In this document: positions 1 to 64,000 of the stretch, in pieces
How the letters are laid out: each line of letters opens with the position of its first letter
Position numbering within the stretch: the first letter of the stretch is position 1
Assembly: GCA_039030395.1 (NCBI GenBank)
Contig: JBCCEF010000018.1
Coordinates: 1-64,000, forward strand
Length of the DNA: 64,000 nt
Direction of reading: 5' to 3'
Source: Acidobacteriota bacterium
GTDB taxonomy: Bacteria > Acidobacteriota > Thermoanaerobaculia > Multivoradales > JBCCEF01
Notes under the pieces: model-generated
Databases searched by the model: none
What the model saw: the letters and a program-made list of their open reading frames with translations, nothing else
What the model was told of the DNA's origin: nothing
Made by a program: the position numbers and the translations under genes

Positions 1-109
1 CAACCACAAGAGACTTCTCGAACCCATCGGCTACCTGCCGCCTGTCGAACACGAGGCAAACTACTACCGAAAACAGCAACACCAGCCCGTCGCTGCGGGA
101 CTCAACTAA
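1..109 (+). CDS. IS3-family transposase, C-terminal fragment (5' end outside window)
   Basis: Reading from base 2, 35 codons run to a TAA at 107-109. The peptide contains NHKRLLEPIGYLPPVEHEA followed by YY and a short basic tail. This matches the usual end of the IS3-family DDE transposase (OrfB, rve integrase core), where an N-H-R/K-R-L...IGYLPP-E-E motif closes the protein. The catalytic DDE residues lie outside the window, so I cannot tell whether the element is intact. The call is strengthened by a matching IS end directly downstream. Confidence 0.85.
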   Translation, partial: NHKRLLEPIGYLPPVEHEANYYRKQQHQPVAAGLN

Positions 110-113
110 CTCA

Positions 114-139
114 GCCTCCGAAAGACCCGGGGCGATTCA
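114..139 (+). mobile_element. Right end (terminal inverted repeat) of an IS3-family element
   Basis: Five bases after the transposase stop lies a stretch that, read on the minus strand, begins TGAATCGCCCCGGG and ends CGGAGGC. It closely resembles the terminal repeat of many IS3-family elements (TGAACCGCCCCGGG...CGGAGGC). The element would therefore end at base 139. Its other end and any target duplication are outside the window. Confidence 0.7.
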
Positions 140-648
140 GTGCTGCTGGAGGAAATGCTTGAGAATGGGTTGGGAGAGGATGACGAACCCAACTTCAGGG
201 GCTTGGTAATGGATGAGTTGATCGGAAAGTTGAATCTAGTGTAGCAACACCAACGTGCTGTCCCTGCCAAGACATACCCTCATTATGCGGGGCCAGGAGA
301 ATGTCAAACCATTGATTGGCAAGGATTTGAGCGGTGCAACCGGGCTCGGCTTCGTCGAGCCCGGCTACCTTTTGAATCATGACAACGGCATGCTCGCCGC
401 CATCGTCTACCCGTATGACAGTGGCGTGGTCTTCACTCAGGACCGCGTCCCCCACCGCATGGGCCGCCCGGGCTCTGTGGGCCTCTCCGGCCACACGGCG
501 CTCACCTTTGGGACCGGCGCCAACGCCATCGCCAATCTCGTCTATCAGTGCGACGGTGCCTGTGACTTCGACGCTAGGGTACTCCGCACTCGGGACGTCG
601 TGGGCGGATCGAACGATACCTTGACCTGACATTCCCAGCCCTTCACCG
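140..648. other. Gene-poor stretch between the IS end and the sugar dehydrogenase gene; doubtful ORF at 255-629 (+)
   Basis: No gene is convincing here. A plus-strand ORF opens at 240 after a TAG, with a possible GTG at 255 or ATG at 285, and ends at 629. Its codons from about 345 onward end mostly in G or C, as in real genes of this genome, but I see no ribosome binding site and do not recognise the 124-residue product. An ORF on the opposite strand (632-195) covers the same bases, and its wobble positions are less GC-biased. The first 150 bases look less GC-rich than the rest of the window. It may be IS-associated debris or a decayed gene. Confidence 0.3.
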
Positions 649-1950
649 CTACGGAACGGCGCTGCTCCAGGCCGATACGGTGCCGCTCTCGAAGCCGTCC
701 CGGAAGATCAGGTCGGCGGCGGCGGTGGGGTCGACGATGCGTAGCAGGGTCGACCCTCCGGCTAAGTAGAGTTCGCCGGTGTCCGATTCGCCGAATCCGG
801 TGTAGTTGAATCCCGGCAGGGTCTCCACCAGTTCCGCCGTCCAGGAACCGCCGGATTCGGTGCCCGCCCAGAGCTTGCCGGTGCACCAATCCTTGTAGAA
901 GTAGACGCCGCGCAAATCCGGGAAGTCCGTTCCACGGTAGCGGTATCCGCCGATGATCGAGCAGTTGTTGTCCGGCGGAGCGCCGTGGGCCAATTCGAGA
1001 ATGGGTAGATCGAACACCGGATTCCCGCCGCAGCCGGGCGCCGTGGAATCGAAAACCTGGTCTCCCTCGAAGCAAGGCCAGCCGAAGTTGGTCCCCGCAT
1101 CGGCCGCCGGCGCGAAGTTGACTTCCTCGAAGCCCCCCTCCCCCACATCGCCGATGAAGAGATCGCCGGTTTGGCGATCGAAGGAGAAACGCCATGGATT
1201 GCGCAGCCCCATGGACCAGATCTCCTCCGCCGCACCGGCCACGCCGATCAGCGGATTGCCTGCCGGAATGCTGTAGTTCCGCGCCGCATCGGCGGGAAAA
1301 TCATCGCCGTCGACATCGATCCGCAGCAGCTTTCCGAGCAGGGTCGAGTCGTCTTGCCCGTTGGCCCAGTCGAAACCTCCGTCCCCGGAGCTGATCATCA
1401 GGTACCCGTCCGGCCCGAAGTGCAGATCGCCCCCATTGTGGTTGCTCGCCGGCTGCACGAAGGACAGGACCGGCCGTGCCGAGGCGGGATCCGCTACGTC
1501 GGGATCGGCAGCCGACACCGAGTAGCGCACGATCTGGGTGTCGCCGCCGAGGTTCGTGTAGTTGACGTAGAAGTAGCCGTTGGAGCCGTAGGACGGGTGG
1601 AAGGCCAGCCCCAGCAGGCCCTGTTCCCCACCGCTCAGGACCAAGGATTCAATGTCCAGGAAGGGCGTCGACAGGACCTCCGTGCCGTCCCAGATGCGAA
1701 TAACCCCGTCGAGCTGCAGGATGAACAGGCGCCCGGACCCGTCGCCGGCGTGGGTCACCCCGATGGCTCCGTCGAAGCCACCTTGGGCCGCCACCTCCGT
1801 CGCCGCGGAGATCTGAGCCTCTGCTCCGAGCCCGGCGAAGGTCAGCAGTAAGGCGGCGGCGAGCATCCAGCCGATCCGCCCGCCGGCCTTCTCCTCGGTC
1901 GAACTTCTTCTCGCCACACAGTTTCCCCGATACACCCGATAGCGCGCCAT
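649..1950 (-). CDS. Secreted PQQ-dependent sugar dehydrogenase-like protein (GSDH beta-propeller)
   Basis: 433 residues. The start at 1950 has a GAGGAGA ribosome binding site about six bases upstream. The N-region is long and basic, followed by a hydrophobic segment (about residues 27-42) and an A-E-A signal peptidase site near residue 45, so export is expected. The mature part has features of the glucose/sorbosone dehydrogenase beta-propeller family: GLLGLAFHP, HNGGDLHFGPDG, GLRNPWRFSFD and IGDVGEGGFEEVN. Family members oxidise aldoses with PQQ, but the substrate cannot be read from sequence, and some relatives are not dehydrogenases. The C-terminus ends with IFRDGFESG followed by SAWSS, a short tail seen on many exported proteins of GC-rich Gram-negative bacteria. 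The gene lies 172 bases past the permease, beyond a hairpin, so it is probably a separate unit unrelated to peptide synthesis. Confidence 0.85.
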   Translation of the reverse strand: MARYRVYRGNCVARRSSTEEKAGGRIGWMLAAALLLTFAGLGAEAQISAATEVAAQGGFDGAIGVTHAGDGSGRLFILQLDGVIRIWDGTEVLSTPFLDIESLVLSGGEQGLLGLAFHPSYGSNGYFYVNYTNLGGDTQIVRYSVSAADPDVADPASARPVLSFVQPASNHNGGDLHFGPDGYLMISSGDGGFDWANGQDDSTLLGKLLRIDVDGDDFPADAARNYSIPAGNPLIGVAGAAEEIWSMGLRNPWRFSFDRQTGDLFIGDVGEGGFEEVNFAPAADAGTNFGWPCFEGDQVFDSTAPGCGGNPVFDLPILELAHGAPPDNNCSIIGGYRYRGTDFPDLRGVYFYKDWCTGKLWAGTESGGSWTAELVETLPGFNYTGFGESDTGELYLAGGSTLLRIVDPTAAADLIFRDGFESGTVSAWSSAVP

Positions 1951-2122
1951 GGATCTCTCCTCAAGATTCAGCCGGATCTCGCTGCAGCCCCTGGTCGAAG
2001 GACCGAGATGGGAACGGGAAGCCTAGCATTCGGCTCCGTCGGAAAACCGGTGCGTCCTTCAGAAGATCCGGGCGCCTGCCGCCCGACGGTTCTACCCGAC
2101 GGGCGGCGGCACCGGGCGGCCC
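1951..2122. other. Intergenic region between permease and sugar dehydrogenase genes
   Basis: 172 bases on the downstream side of the NRPS-permease operon. They hold a strong hairpin (2078-2107) and, next to 1950, the ribosome binding site of the sugar dehydrogenase gene. A promoter for that gene would be expected here, but I see no clear -35/-10 pair. Confidence 0.5.
2078..2107 (-). terminator. Hairpin after the permease gene, candidate operon terminator
   Basis: On the minus strand an 8-base arm GCCGCCCG pairs perfectly with CGGGCGGC. Inside it are one T-T mismatch, a CGG/CCG pairing and a six-base loop GTAGAA. The hairpin begins 15 bases after the permease stop. No U-tract follows, so it could be a poorly U-tailed intrinsic terminator or an mRNA 3' stabiliser. 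Confidence 0.55.
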
Positions 2123-4543
2123 TCAATCTCGCAAGGCGATCACCGGATCCACCGCCGAGGCCCGGCGGGCGGGGATGAGGATCGCCGCCAGGGCGACAGT
2201 GACGAGGGCCAGGGCGGTGAGGACAATGGTCGCCGCGTCGGAGGCTCCGACTTCGAACAACAGGCTTTCGAGCAGGCGGCCGGCGAGCAGGGAGACGACG
2301 ATCCCCAGCACAATCCCCAGGGCCACCGGGATCAGGCTGCGCTGGAGGACCCAGCGCAGCACCCCGCCGGCCGAGGAGCCCAGGGCCATGCGCACCCCGA
2401 TCTCCTGTTTGCGCTGGGACACGCCGTAGCTCACCACTCCGTAGATGCCGATCGCTCCGAGGAGAAAAGCCAGCAGGGCGAAGGCCAGCAGAATGATCAG
2501 CACGAACCGCTGGCGGCCGACGGAATCGGCGACGAAGCGATCGAGGGTGACGTTGCGGGTCACCGGCTGGTCCGGATCGACTTCCCAGATGGCCGAGCGG
2601 ACGGCTGACGGCAGGGTGTCGACGCGACCCGGCTCCCCCCACACGACAATCTGCAGGTAGGGCAACGGGTAAGCCATCTGCGGATGCGGTTTATAGAAGC
2701 CCGGACGCGGATCGAGCTCCATGCCGGACTCGCGCACATCGCCCACCACCCCGACCACTTCGGCGAAGGGTCCCGCCGGCCCGGCGGTGCTGATGCGCTT
2801 GCCGACGGCGCTCTCCGCCGGCCACACCAGTTGCGCCAGGGTTTCGTTGACGATCATCACCGGCGGTGAGTCGACCCGATCGCGGTCGCTGAACAGGCGA
2901 CCGCTTTTGAGCGGCACGCCGAGGGCTTCGAAGGTACCGGGGGTGGCGAGATCGAAGGCCGCCGTGGGCACGTCCGCCGGATCCGGCGTCGGTCGCCCCT
3001 CGACGAAGTACTGCAGTTCGAGGCCCCCGAGGTTGAGCGGCCGGGTGGTCAGCCCGCCGGCCTCTTTGACGCCGGGAATCGCCCGCACCCGTTCGAGGGC
3101 GCGGCGGTAGAACTCAGCGATGGCCTCGCGATCCGGATACTTGGCGGAGGGCACCGAAACGCTCATCATCACCCGGTCTTGCGACTGGAATCCCGGATCC
3201 TTGGACTGCAGCTTGTAGAAGCTCTTCGCCACCAGGCCGCCGGCTACCAGCAGCACCATCAGGAGCGCCGTCTGGGCCACCACCAGGGCGTTGCGGAAGC
3301 GATTGTGGCGAACCGAACCGGCGCTGCGGGCGCCGCCTTCCTGGAGCGCCGGCACCAGGGCGAAGCGCGCTCCCTTCAAGGCCGGCAGCAGGCCGACGAG
3401 CAGCGCCGACAGCAGCGTGGCGCCGAGGGTAAAGAGCAGCACCGGGCCATCGATGCCCACTTCTTCGAAGCGCAGGATGGTGCGCGGGCTGAAGCGCACC
3501 ATGATCTTGAGCACCCAGGTGGACAGCAGCAGGCCCAGGGCTCCGCCGGCCGCCGTCAACACCAGGGTTTCGGTCATCATCTGGCGGGCCAGGGTCCGGC
3601 GATCCGCTCCCAGGGCCATGCGCAAGGCCATCTCCCGCTGGCGGCCGGTGCTCCGTGCCAACACTAGGTTGACGAGGTTGGCACAGGCGATCAACAGCAC
3701 CACGGCGACCGCCGCCAACAGGAAGTAGAGGTTTTTCTTCACCGGTCCGAGGCTGTCCTCGATCAGCAGCGACATGCCGGCCTTCCAGCCTTTGTTGGCG
3801 GCAGGGTACTCCTGGGCCAGGCGCTCGGACACCCGGTCCATGTCCTGACGGGCCTGCTCCAGGCTCACGCCGTCGTTGAGCCGCGCCAAGATCCGGAAGA
3901 GCCGCGTGGCGCGCTCCGTCGGTGTCATTTCATACTCGGTGATGACGCGCGGCACGAAAAGCTGAGGATCCGACAGATAGGGAATGCGAGCCGATTCGGG
4001 CATCACGCCGACCACTTCGAAGGTGTCGGCATTCAGCGGAATGGTCTGCCCGACGATGGCCGGATCGCCGCCGAAACGTCCCTGCCACAGCTCATGGCTG
4101 ATCACCACCACCCGCTCCCTTCCGGCCTGTTCCTCCTCCGCCCGGAATCCCCGGCCCTCCACCGGCTGCGCGCCGAGGGCATCGAAGAACTCGTGCGACA
4201 CCTTCATGGCCAGGAGCAGCTCCGGCTCGTCGCCGCCGGTGAGGGTGAGGGTCACCGGATCGACCAGCGCCATGGACTCAAAGGACCGATTCATCTCCTG
4301 CCAGTCGCGGAAGTTGGGCGGTGAGACGGTCCACGGCCGACCGTCTTTCTCCTCCCACAGCACGACGATCTCGTCCGGATCGTCGTAGGGCAGAGGCCGC
4401 AGCACCACCGCGTTGACCACGCTGAAGATCGCCGCGTTGGCGCCGATCCCCAGGGCCAGGGTCAGGATGGCGATGCCGGCGAAGGCGGGGTTCTTGAGGA
4501 GGCCCCGGAGGGCGTGCTTCAAGTCTCGAATCAACGATTCCAT
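2123..4543 (-). CDS. ADOP-family (FtsX/MacB-like) ABC permease
   Basis: 806 residues. The order is an N-terminal cytoplasmic helix with DLKHALRGLLKNPAF, a first membrane span with LTLALGIGANAAIFSVVNAV, a MacB-type periplasmic domain (to about residue 260), an FtsX permease block of about three spans (about 265-430), a second periplasmic domain (about 440-660), and a second FtsX block ending in PARRASAVDPVIALRD. This duplicated layout and both end motifs are typical of the acidobacterial duplicated orphan permease family, whose genes usually lack an adjacent ATPase; none is seen here. The start has an AAGGAAG ribosome binding site five bases upstream and lies only 15 bases after the NRPS stop, so co-transcription is likely. 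A role in peptide export or self-protection is inferred from position alone. Confidence 0.9.
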   Translation of the reverse strand: MESLIRDLKHALRGLLKNPAFAGIAILTLALGIGANAAIFSVVNAVVLRPLPYDDPDEIVVLWEEKDGRPWTVSPPNFRDWQEMNRSFESMALVDPVTLTLTGGDEPELLLAMKVSHEFFDALGAQPVEGRGFRAEEEQAGRERVVVISHELWQGRFGGDPAIVGQTIPLNADTFEVVGVMPESARIPYLSDPQLFVPRVITEYEMTPTERATRLFRILARLNDGVSLEQARQDMDRVSERLAQEYPAANKGWKAGMSLLIEDSLGPVKKNLYFLLAAVAVVLLIACANLVNLVLARSTGRQREMALRMALGADRRTLARQMMTETLVLTAAGGALGLLLSTWVLKIMVRFSPRTILRFEEVGIDGPVLLFTLGATLLSALLVGLLPALKGARFALVPALQEGGARSAGSVRHNRFRNALVVAQTALLMVLLVAGGLVAKSFYKLQSKDPGFQSQDRVMMSVSVPSAKYPDREAIAEFYRRALERVRAIPGVKEAGGLTTRPLNLGGLELQYFVEGRPTPDPADVPTAAFDLATPGTFEALGVPLKSGRLFSDRDRVDSPPVMIVNETLAQLVWPAESAVGKRISTAGPAGPFAEVVGVVGDVRESGMELDPRPGFYKPHPQMAYPLPYLQIVVWGEPGRVDTLPSAVRSAIWEVDPDQPVTRNVTLDRFVADSVGRQRFVLIILLAFALLAFLLGAIGIYGVVSYGVSQRKQEIGVRMALGSSAGGVLRWVLQRSLIPVALGIVLGIVVSLLAGRLLESLLFEVGASDAATIVLTALALVTVALAAILIPARRASAVDPVIALRD

Positions 4544-4558
4544 GATGTCTTCCTTTCG

Positions 4559-59013
<54,455 letters not shown>

Positions 59014-59017
<4 letters not shown>

Positions 59018-59030
59018 CGTTCGCCTCCGG
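59014..59030 (-). promoter_or_regulatory. Ribosome binding site and ATGA start/stop overlap between the two NRPS genes
   Basis: On the minus strand GGAGG (59028-59024) lies six bases before ATG 59017. The ATG overlaps the upstream stop as ATGA (59017-59014). This arrangement favours translational coupling, which would keep the two synthetases in step. Confidence 0.85.
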
Positions 59031-62000
59031 GATCCTCGGTCCCGCCGTCCACCTGGGCCAGGATCGAATCCAGGCTTTCTTGGTCGAGCTCCACGTCCAG
59101 GAAATCCGACGGTGTGTAACCGCCGACATCCGGGGCGCGGCAGGCTTCGATCATCGCGCGCAGGTCGGCGCGAGCCGCCTCGGCCAGGGCGCGGACCTCC
59201 GCCTCGGAGCGGTGCTCCGGGTGGAACCGCCAGCGCATCACCAGCTCATCGCCCTCGATCACCGCATCGAGGTCCAGGTCGTGGCGCCGCGAACCGGCCG
59301 GGTCGCGGGTCGGGCCGGGATCCTCGCCGGAGGGTGCCAGCAGGGACCCCTCGGCCACTACCCGGCCGAGATAGTTGAACAGCACCGGCGCCGGCGCCAC
59401 CGCCAGCTCGTTCTCCCCGTCTCGGTCGCCCGCCAGGTAGCGCAGCGCGCCGTAGCCGGCGCCGCCGGTGGGCACCCGGCGCAGGGTCTCCTTCACCCGC
59501 ACCAGTCGGTCCAAGGGGCCATCGGCACCGGATAGATCGAAGGTGACCGGGAAGATGGTGGTGAACCAACCGACGGTGCGAGAGACGTCGAGTTCCCTCC
59601 GGACCTGGGCTAGGGCGTCGCGGCCGTGGCCTTCGAGGGCCACCCGCAGCGGTTCCGGCCGATCACCCTGCAACACGCCACCGATGGCCGCCAGCACCGC
59701 GTGGTCGACGCCGGTGTCGTAGGCCTTCGGTACCTCTTCGACGAGGGCGGCGGTGTCGGTGGCGGAGAGCCGGAGTTCCACCTGCTCGGCCTCGCCGACG
59801 CGTCCCCAGCCGGTCGCTTCGCTGCCCGCTTCCGCGCCGGGGGCGTCCGCCACCTGCTGGCACCAGTAGTCCCGCTCATCGTCGAAGGCGCCGCCGATCG
59901 CCGCGGCGTGGAGTGCTTCCGCCCAGGCCTTGAAGGAGGTGGTCTTGAGGGGCAGGCGCAGATCCTCGCCCTTCGCGAGCTGGCGGCAGGCGGTTTCGAG
60001 ATCCTCCGCCAAAACCCGCCAGGAGAAGCCGTCGATGGCGAGGTGGTGAACGGCCAGCAGCAGGCGCGCCGGCCGTCCGCCCTGCGGCGTGAAGTAGACC
60101 GCCGATACCAGGGGACCGGCGGCGAGATCGAGGCCGCCCTGGGCCGCCGCGCAGTGTTCCGCGATGCGCCGGTTGGCGGCTTCATCGGCAACGTCGCCGA
60201 GATCGACGGTTACGAAGGCCAGTGCCGCCTCGTCCACCGGACCGAACCACTGCCGCCCCTCCCCATCGGACCGCTCGTAGCGCAAGCGGAGGGCATCGTG
60301 GTGCTCGACCAGGGCGGCAAGGGCACGGCGCAGGTGGTCCGGCGGCACCGCCTCGCGCAGATCGAGGAGCAGCGCCTGGTTGAACCACTGGGGGTTGGGC
60401 ATCGGCCGCTCGAAGAAGCGCGCCATCACCGGCGTCAAGGGCGCCTCGCCGGTGACCGGCCCCTGTTCCGCCCGCGCCTCCGGCGCCGCTTCGCCGGCCA
60501 CCCCAGACAGCCGGCGGACGGTACGCTCCTCGAAAATCTGCCGCACGTTCAGCTCGTAGCCCACCTGCCGCGCCTTGGACACCACCCGGATCGACAGGAT
60601 CGAATCGCCGCCCAATTCGAAAAAGTCGTCCTCAACGCCGACCCGCTCGGCCCCAAGAACCTCCTCCATCACCGACGCCAGCGCTTGCTCCGCCGGCGTC
60701 GCCGGCGCCACGTAGGAGCGGCCGGAGTCGGCGCGGTCGAAGGACGGGTCCGGCAGCTTGGAGCGATCGACCTTGCCGTTGTTGTTGAGGGGCAGCGCGC
60801 CGAGCACCACAAAGGCTGCCGGCACCATGTAGTCCGGCAGCCGCTGGTCGAGAGCCTGGCGCAGCTCTTCCGCCATCGGCTCCGCCCCCTCGCCCTCCAG
60901 ATAGGCCACCAGACGCACGGTTCCGGCGGCATCGCGACGATCGATCACCACCGCCCGGCGGACCGCATCGAGGTCTTCCAGAGCCACTTCGATCTCCCCG
61001 GGTTCTACCCGGTGGCCGCGAATCTTGACCTGGTGGTCGAGGCGGCCGAGGAACTCGATGGCGCCGTCGGCCCGAATGCTCACCCGGTCGCCGGTGAGGT
61101 ACAGGCGTTCGCCGCCGGCGGAGTCCGGCACCGGGAAGGGGTTGGGCACGAACAGTTCGGCGGTCAGGCCCGGCCGCGCCAGGTAGCCCCGCGCCAGCCC
61201 CGGACCGCCGATCACCAGTTCTCCCGGCACCCCCGGCGGCAGCGGCCGCAGTTGACGGTCCACTACGTAGAGCAGCGCCCGGGCGATCGGCCGGCCGATC
61301 GGCACCCGAATCTCCTCGGCCCCCGGCTCGCAGTCCCAGGAGGATGCGGCGATGGAGGCCTCCGTCGGTCCGTAGCGGTTGGAGAGCACCGCCCCGGTGC
61401 GTTCGTAGAAGCGCTCCACCAACTCCGGGGGCAGGGCCTCGGCGCCGGACACGACGCTGTGCAGGGTGTCGCAGCCGGCAAAGTCCTCTTCGTCCAGCAG
61501 CAACCGCAGCAGCGACGGGGTGAAGATTCCCTGATGGACCCCTTCGCGCCGCATCACCTCCGCCAGGTAGGCGGGCTCTCGGTGGCCGCCGGGACGGGCC
61601 ATCACCACCCGCCCGCCGGCGTAGAGCGGCAGGAAAATCTCCAACACCGACACGTCGAAGCCCAGGGATGCCTTGTGGATATATCGGTCGCCGGGGCGCA
61701 GGTGACCTACCCACGGCGCATAGGCCAGGCGGTTGACCACGCCGCGGTGCGGGATCATCACGCCCTTCGGGCGACCCGTGGAACCGGAGGTGTAGATGAC
61801 GTAGGCCAGATTCTCGCTGGTCGCCGGGCAGGGGAAAGGGGTTACGGCCTCGCCGGTGTCGGACTCCGTGAGTTCTTCGATCAGGACGTTCTGTGGCCCT
61901 TCCAAGCTGCCTGCCAAAGAGCGTTCGGTGACCAGCACCGGCGCTTCGGCCTGCGCCATCATCGTCGCCTTGCGCTCCGCCGGATAGGCCGGATCGAGGG

Positions 62001-64000
62001 GCAGGTAGGCACCGCCTGCCTTGAGGATGCCGTGCAGGGCTGCCACCAGACGCGGCGTGCGCTCCATCGAGACACCCACCGCCACGTCCGGCCCGACGCC
62101 GAGGTCCCGCAAGCGCCAGGCGAGACGATTCGCCAACCGGTCGAGGGCGCCGTAGGTCATCGTCTCGCCATCGCCCACCACGGCGATCTCATCGGGAGTC
62201 TCCCGCGCCCAGTATTCGGCACGATCCTGCAGCAACCCGCTGGCGTCATACCCTTCGCCCGCCAGGGCGTTCCATTCGACGAGCATGCGGTGGCGCTCGT
62301 CGGAGGAGAGCAGGTCGAGATCGATCGGGCGAACGGCGTCGTTCTCGGCGGCACTTTCCGTTTCGTTACCGGCGAGGGCGTCCACCAGGCCCTCGAGTAC
62401 TTGCCGCAAGTGATCGAGTACCCGACGGCCCGCATCGTCCGGAATGCGCGCGCGATCCCAGGCCAAGCGCAGAATGAACTCCTCGCCGGGAGTCGCCATC
62501 AGGGCCAGCGGTTCGTTGGTCTGCTCCAGGAAGCGCGGCGCGCCGAGGGCGAGGCCGCCGGCCTCTCGCAGGGAGTCGTCGAAGGGATAGTTCTCGATCA
62601 CCAACAGGCTCTCGTAGAGCGGTTCGCCGGCCGGCAGGCCGCTCAGGCTCTGCACCCGGCCGAGGGCGATGTGTTCGTGGGGCCGGCGGGCGACGGCGCG
62701 CTCTTGAACGGCGGTCAACCAGTCGACGATGTTGCCCGTCGCCGGTACCTCCAGTCGCACCGGCAGCGAGTTGATGAACAGACCGACCATCGATTCCACC
62801 CCCGGCAGATCCGCCGGGCGACCGGCGACGGTGGCACCGAACACCACCTCCCGCTGTCCCGAGTAGGCGCTGAGCAGTCGCGCCCAGGCGGCCTGCAGCA
62901 AGGTGGCGAGGGTCAACTGGTGGCGACGGGCGGCGAGGGCGAGATCTCCGGCCAGCTCCGAAGGCAGGATGATCTCGGCGAGCCCGCGACCCGCACCTTT
63001 GCGGCCCTGGAGGGCGGTGCGGTCGATCCCGAGGGGCGTCGGCGCCTGGAGACCTGCGAGCTCCTGCCGCCAAAAGTCCGACGACGCTTCCCCATCGCGC
63101 CCACCGTCTCGCTCCGCCAGCCATGCGAGATAACCGCGGAAGGGTGCCACCGGCGGCAGCTTCTCCACCGCTCCGCCGCCGTAGACTTCCAGGACCTCCG
63201 CCAAAACCCGGGCAGCGGACCAGCCGTCGAGGATCAGATGGTGGAAGGTCCACACGAAGAGGAAAGAATCATCGGCGCGCCGCAGGAGAGTCCAGCGCTG
63301 GAGCGGCGACTGGGTGAGATCAAGTCCCCGCCGGCGATCCGCCGCCAGGAAGGCGTTTTCGTCCTCCCCTTCGAGCACCACGACTTCAGCAGGGTGCGGT
63401 TCCGTGACCACCTGCAGCGGCTCGTCGAGGCCCTGCCACAGGAAAGAGGTCGCGAGGGCCGGATGGCGCTCCTGCACCGCGCTCCAAGCCTCTTGGAAGC
63501 GGCCGAGATCGAGGACGCCGGCCAACTCACAGGTCAGTTGCTCCACGAAAACACCCTCGTTTCCGCTCTCTCCAGCCTGGTAGAGAGTGTGGAAGAGCAT
63601 GCCCTCCTGAACCGGCGTCAGCGGGTAGAGATCGAGCGGCGTGATCCGCCGCTCGAGAACACGGTCCAAGTCATCAGCGGACAGACCCGCCAAGGGGAAG
63701 TCCGCCGGAACTAGGCAAGGCACCTGCGGCGGCTCGGCGACCCAAGCCTGCAACCGACTGACCATCTCATCGCCCAGCGCACGCACGGTCTCCGCGCGGT
63801 ACCGACTAGAACTGTAGTTCCAGGTCAACCGCAGACGGCCGTCGAAGACGGCAGCATCCACCTCGAAGGCGTACCGCCGCTCTTCCCGTGGCGAGCGCAC
63901 GGGGCCCGTATCGCCGGATGTCGGACTGAAGGGACCCTCCTCCGGCAGGAGTCCGTCGAGACGACCGAGATAGTTGAATAGCACCGAGCCGGCGGCGGCC
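59014..64000 (-). CDS. Upstream NRPS, 3' part: (E)-C(DCL-like)-A-PCP-E (5' end outside window)
   Basis: 1,661 codons are visible, and the frame runs through the window edge. The GTG at 63984 lies inside an E domain (A-A-A-G-S precedes it), so it is not the start. Order: last part of an E domain with LFNYLGRLDG (to about 63,730); C domain with YPLTPVQEGMLFHTL near 63,610 and HHLILDGWS near 63,230, a DCL pattern; A domain (TSGSTG near 61,780); PCP with LGGDSI near 60,610, the form usual before E; E domain with HHLAIDGFSW near 60,040, VGWFTTIFPV near 59,560 and LFNYLG near 59,375. The A code reads DVLIVGRIAK, which I cannot match. The protein adds one D residue here and hands on a chain whose previous residue was also epimerised. 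The acidic tail (SDFLDVELDQESLDSILAQ) may be a docking helix for the next protein. Confidence 0.95.
59017..59110 (-). other. C-terminal tail of upstream NRPS, candidate docking (COM-donor-like) segment
   Basis: After the last E domain about 30 residues remain. They start with T-P-S-D-F, as E-to-C linkers do, followed by an acidic amphipathic stretch (DVELDQESLDSILAQV) and a loose G/E/D end. Its partner would be the first residues of the giant protein (MKRRGIEAIGYLSP), which are basic. The charge match supports docking; this is inference by analogy with known COM domains. Confidence 0.5.

Noticed and set aside
195-632. 145-residue minus-strand ORF near the IS end
   Set aside because: Its wobble positions coincide with the less GC-biased first positions of the opposite frame, there is no ribosome binding site, and I recognise no family.
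59626-63714. 1,362-residue ORF on the plus strand opposite the upstream NRPS
   Set aside because: It lies wholly antisense to clear NRPS domains. Its product is low in complexity (H, R, Q, G rich) with no recognisable domain, as expected for a GC-rich shadow frame.
63984-63984. GTG at 63984 as the start of the upstream NRPS
   Set aside because: The frame continues to the window edge, and the GTG falls inside the conserved LFNYLG region of an E domain.

Overview
This is a GC-rich bacterial window (roughly two-thirds G+C or more by eye) filled almost entirely by one non-ribosomal peptide synthetase (NRPS) operon on the minus strand. The best taxonomic clue is the permease at 2123-4543. It has the hallmarks of the ADOP family (acidobacterial duplicated orphan permease), so Acidobacteriota is my best guess; this is inference.

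Layout, in the direction of transcription (right to left). (1) 64000-59014: the 3' part of an NRPS gene that starts outside the window. It carries the end of an epimerization (E) domain, a full C-A-PCP-E module and a short acidic tail. (2) 59017-4559: one uninterrupted ORF of 18,152 codons, joined to the first gene by a 4-base ATGA overlap. I count 17 adenylation (A), 17 carrier (PCP) and 16 condensation (C) domains, no E domain, and a terminal thioesterase (TE). (3) 4543-2123: the ADOP permease, starting 15 bases after the giant gene stops. A GC-rich hairpin at 2078-2107 probably closes the operon. (4) 1950-649: a separate gene for a secreted PQQ-type sugar dehydrogenase-like protein with a DGFESG tail. 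(5) 1-139: the 3' end of an IS3-family element. (6) 140-648: a gene-poor stretch with one doubtful small ORF.

Specificity codes read by eye at the ten Stachelhaus positions give this product for the giant enzyme: Gly-Thr-X3-X4-Pro-Phe-(Val/Ile-like)-Pro-X9-Gln-Gln-Pro-Val-(basic?)-Ala-Ala-Ala, released by the TE. It is preceded by at least two residues from the upstream protein, both predicted to be D because each sits before an E domain. The first C domains of both proteins look like DCL types, which agrees with this. The full product is therefore at least a 19-mer.

The main oddities are the size of the single chain; module 7, which has no C domain (A-PCP-A-PCP); two proline-type modules (8 and 12) whose C domains have HHxxxDA and HHxxxDL instead of HHxxxDG; a run of three closely similar Ala modules before the TE; and five A domains whose codes I cannot match to a known substrate.
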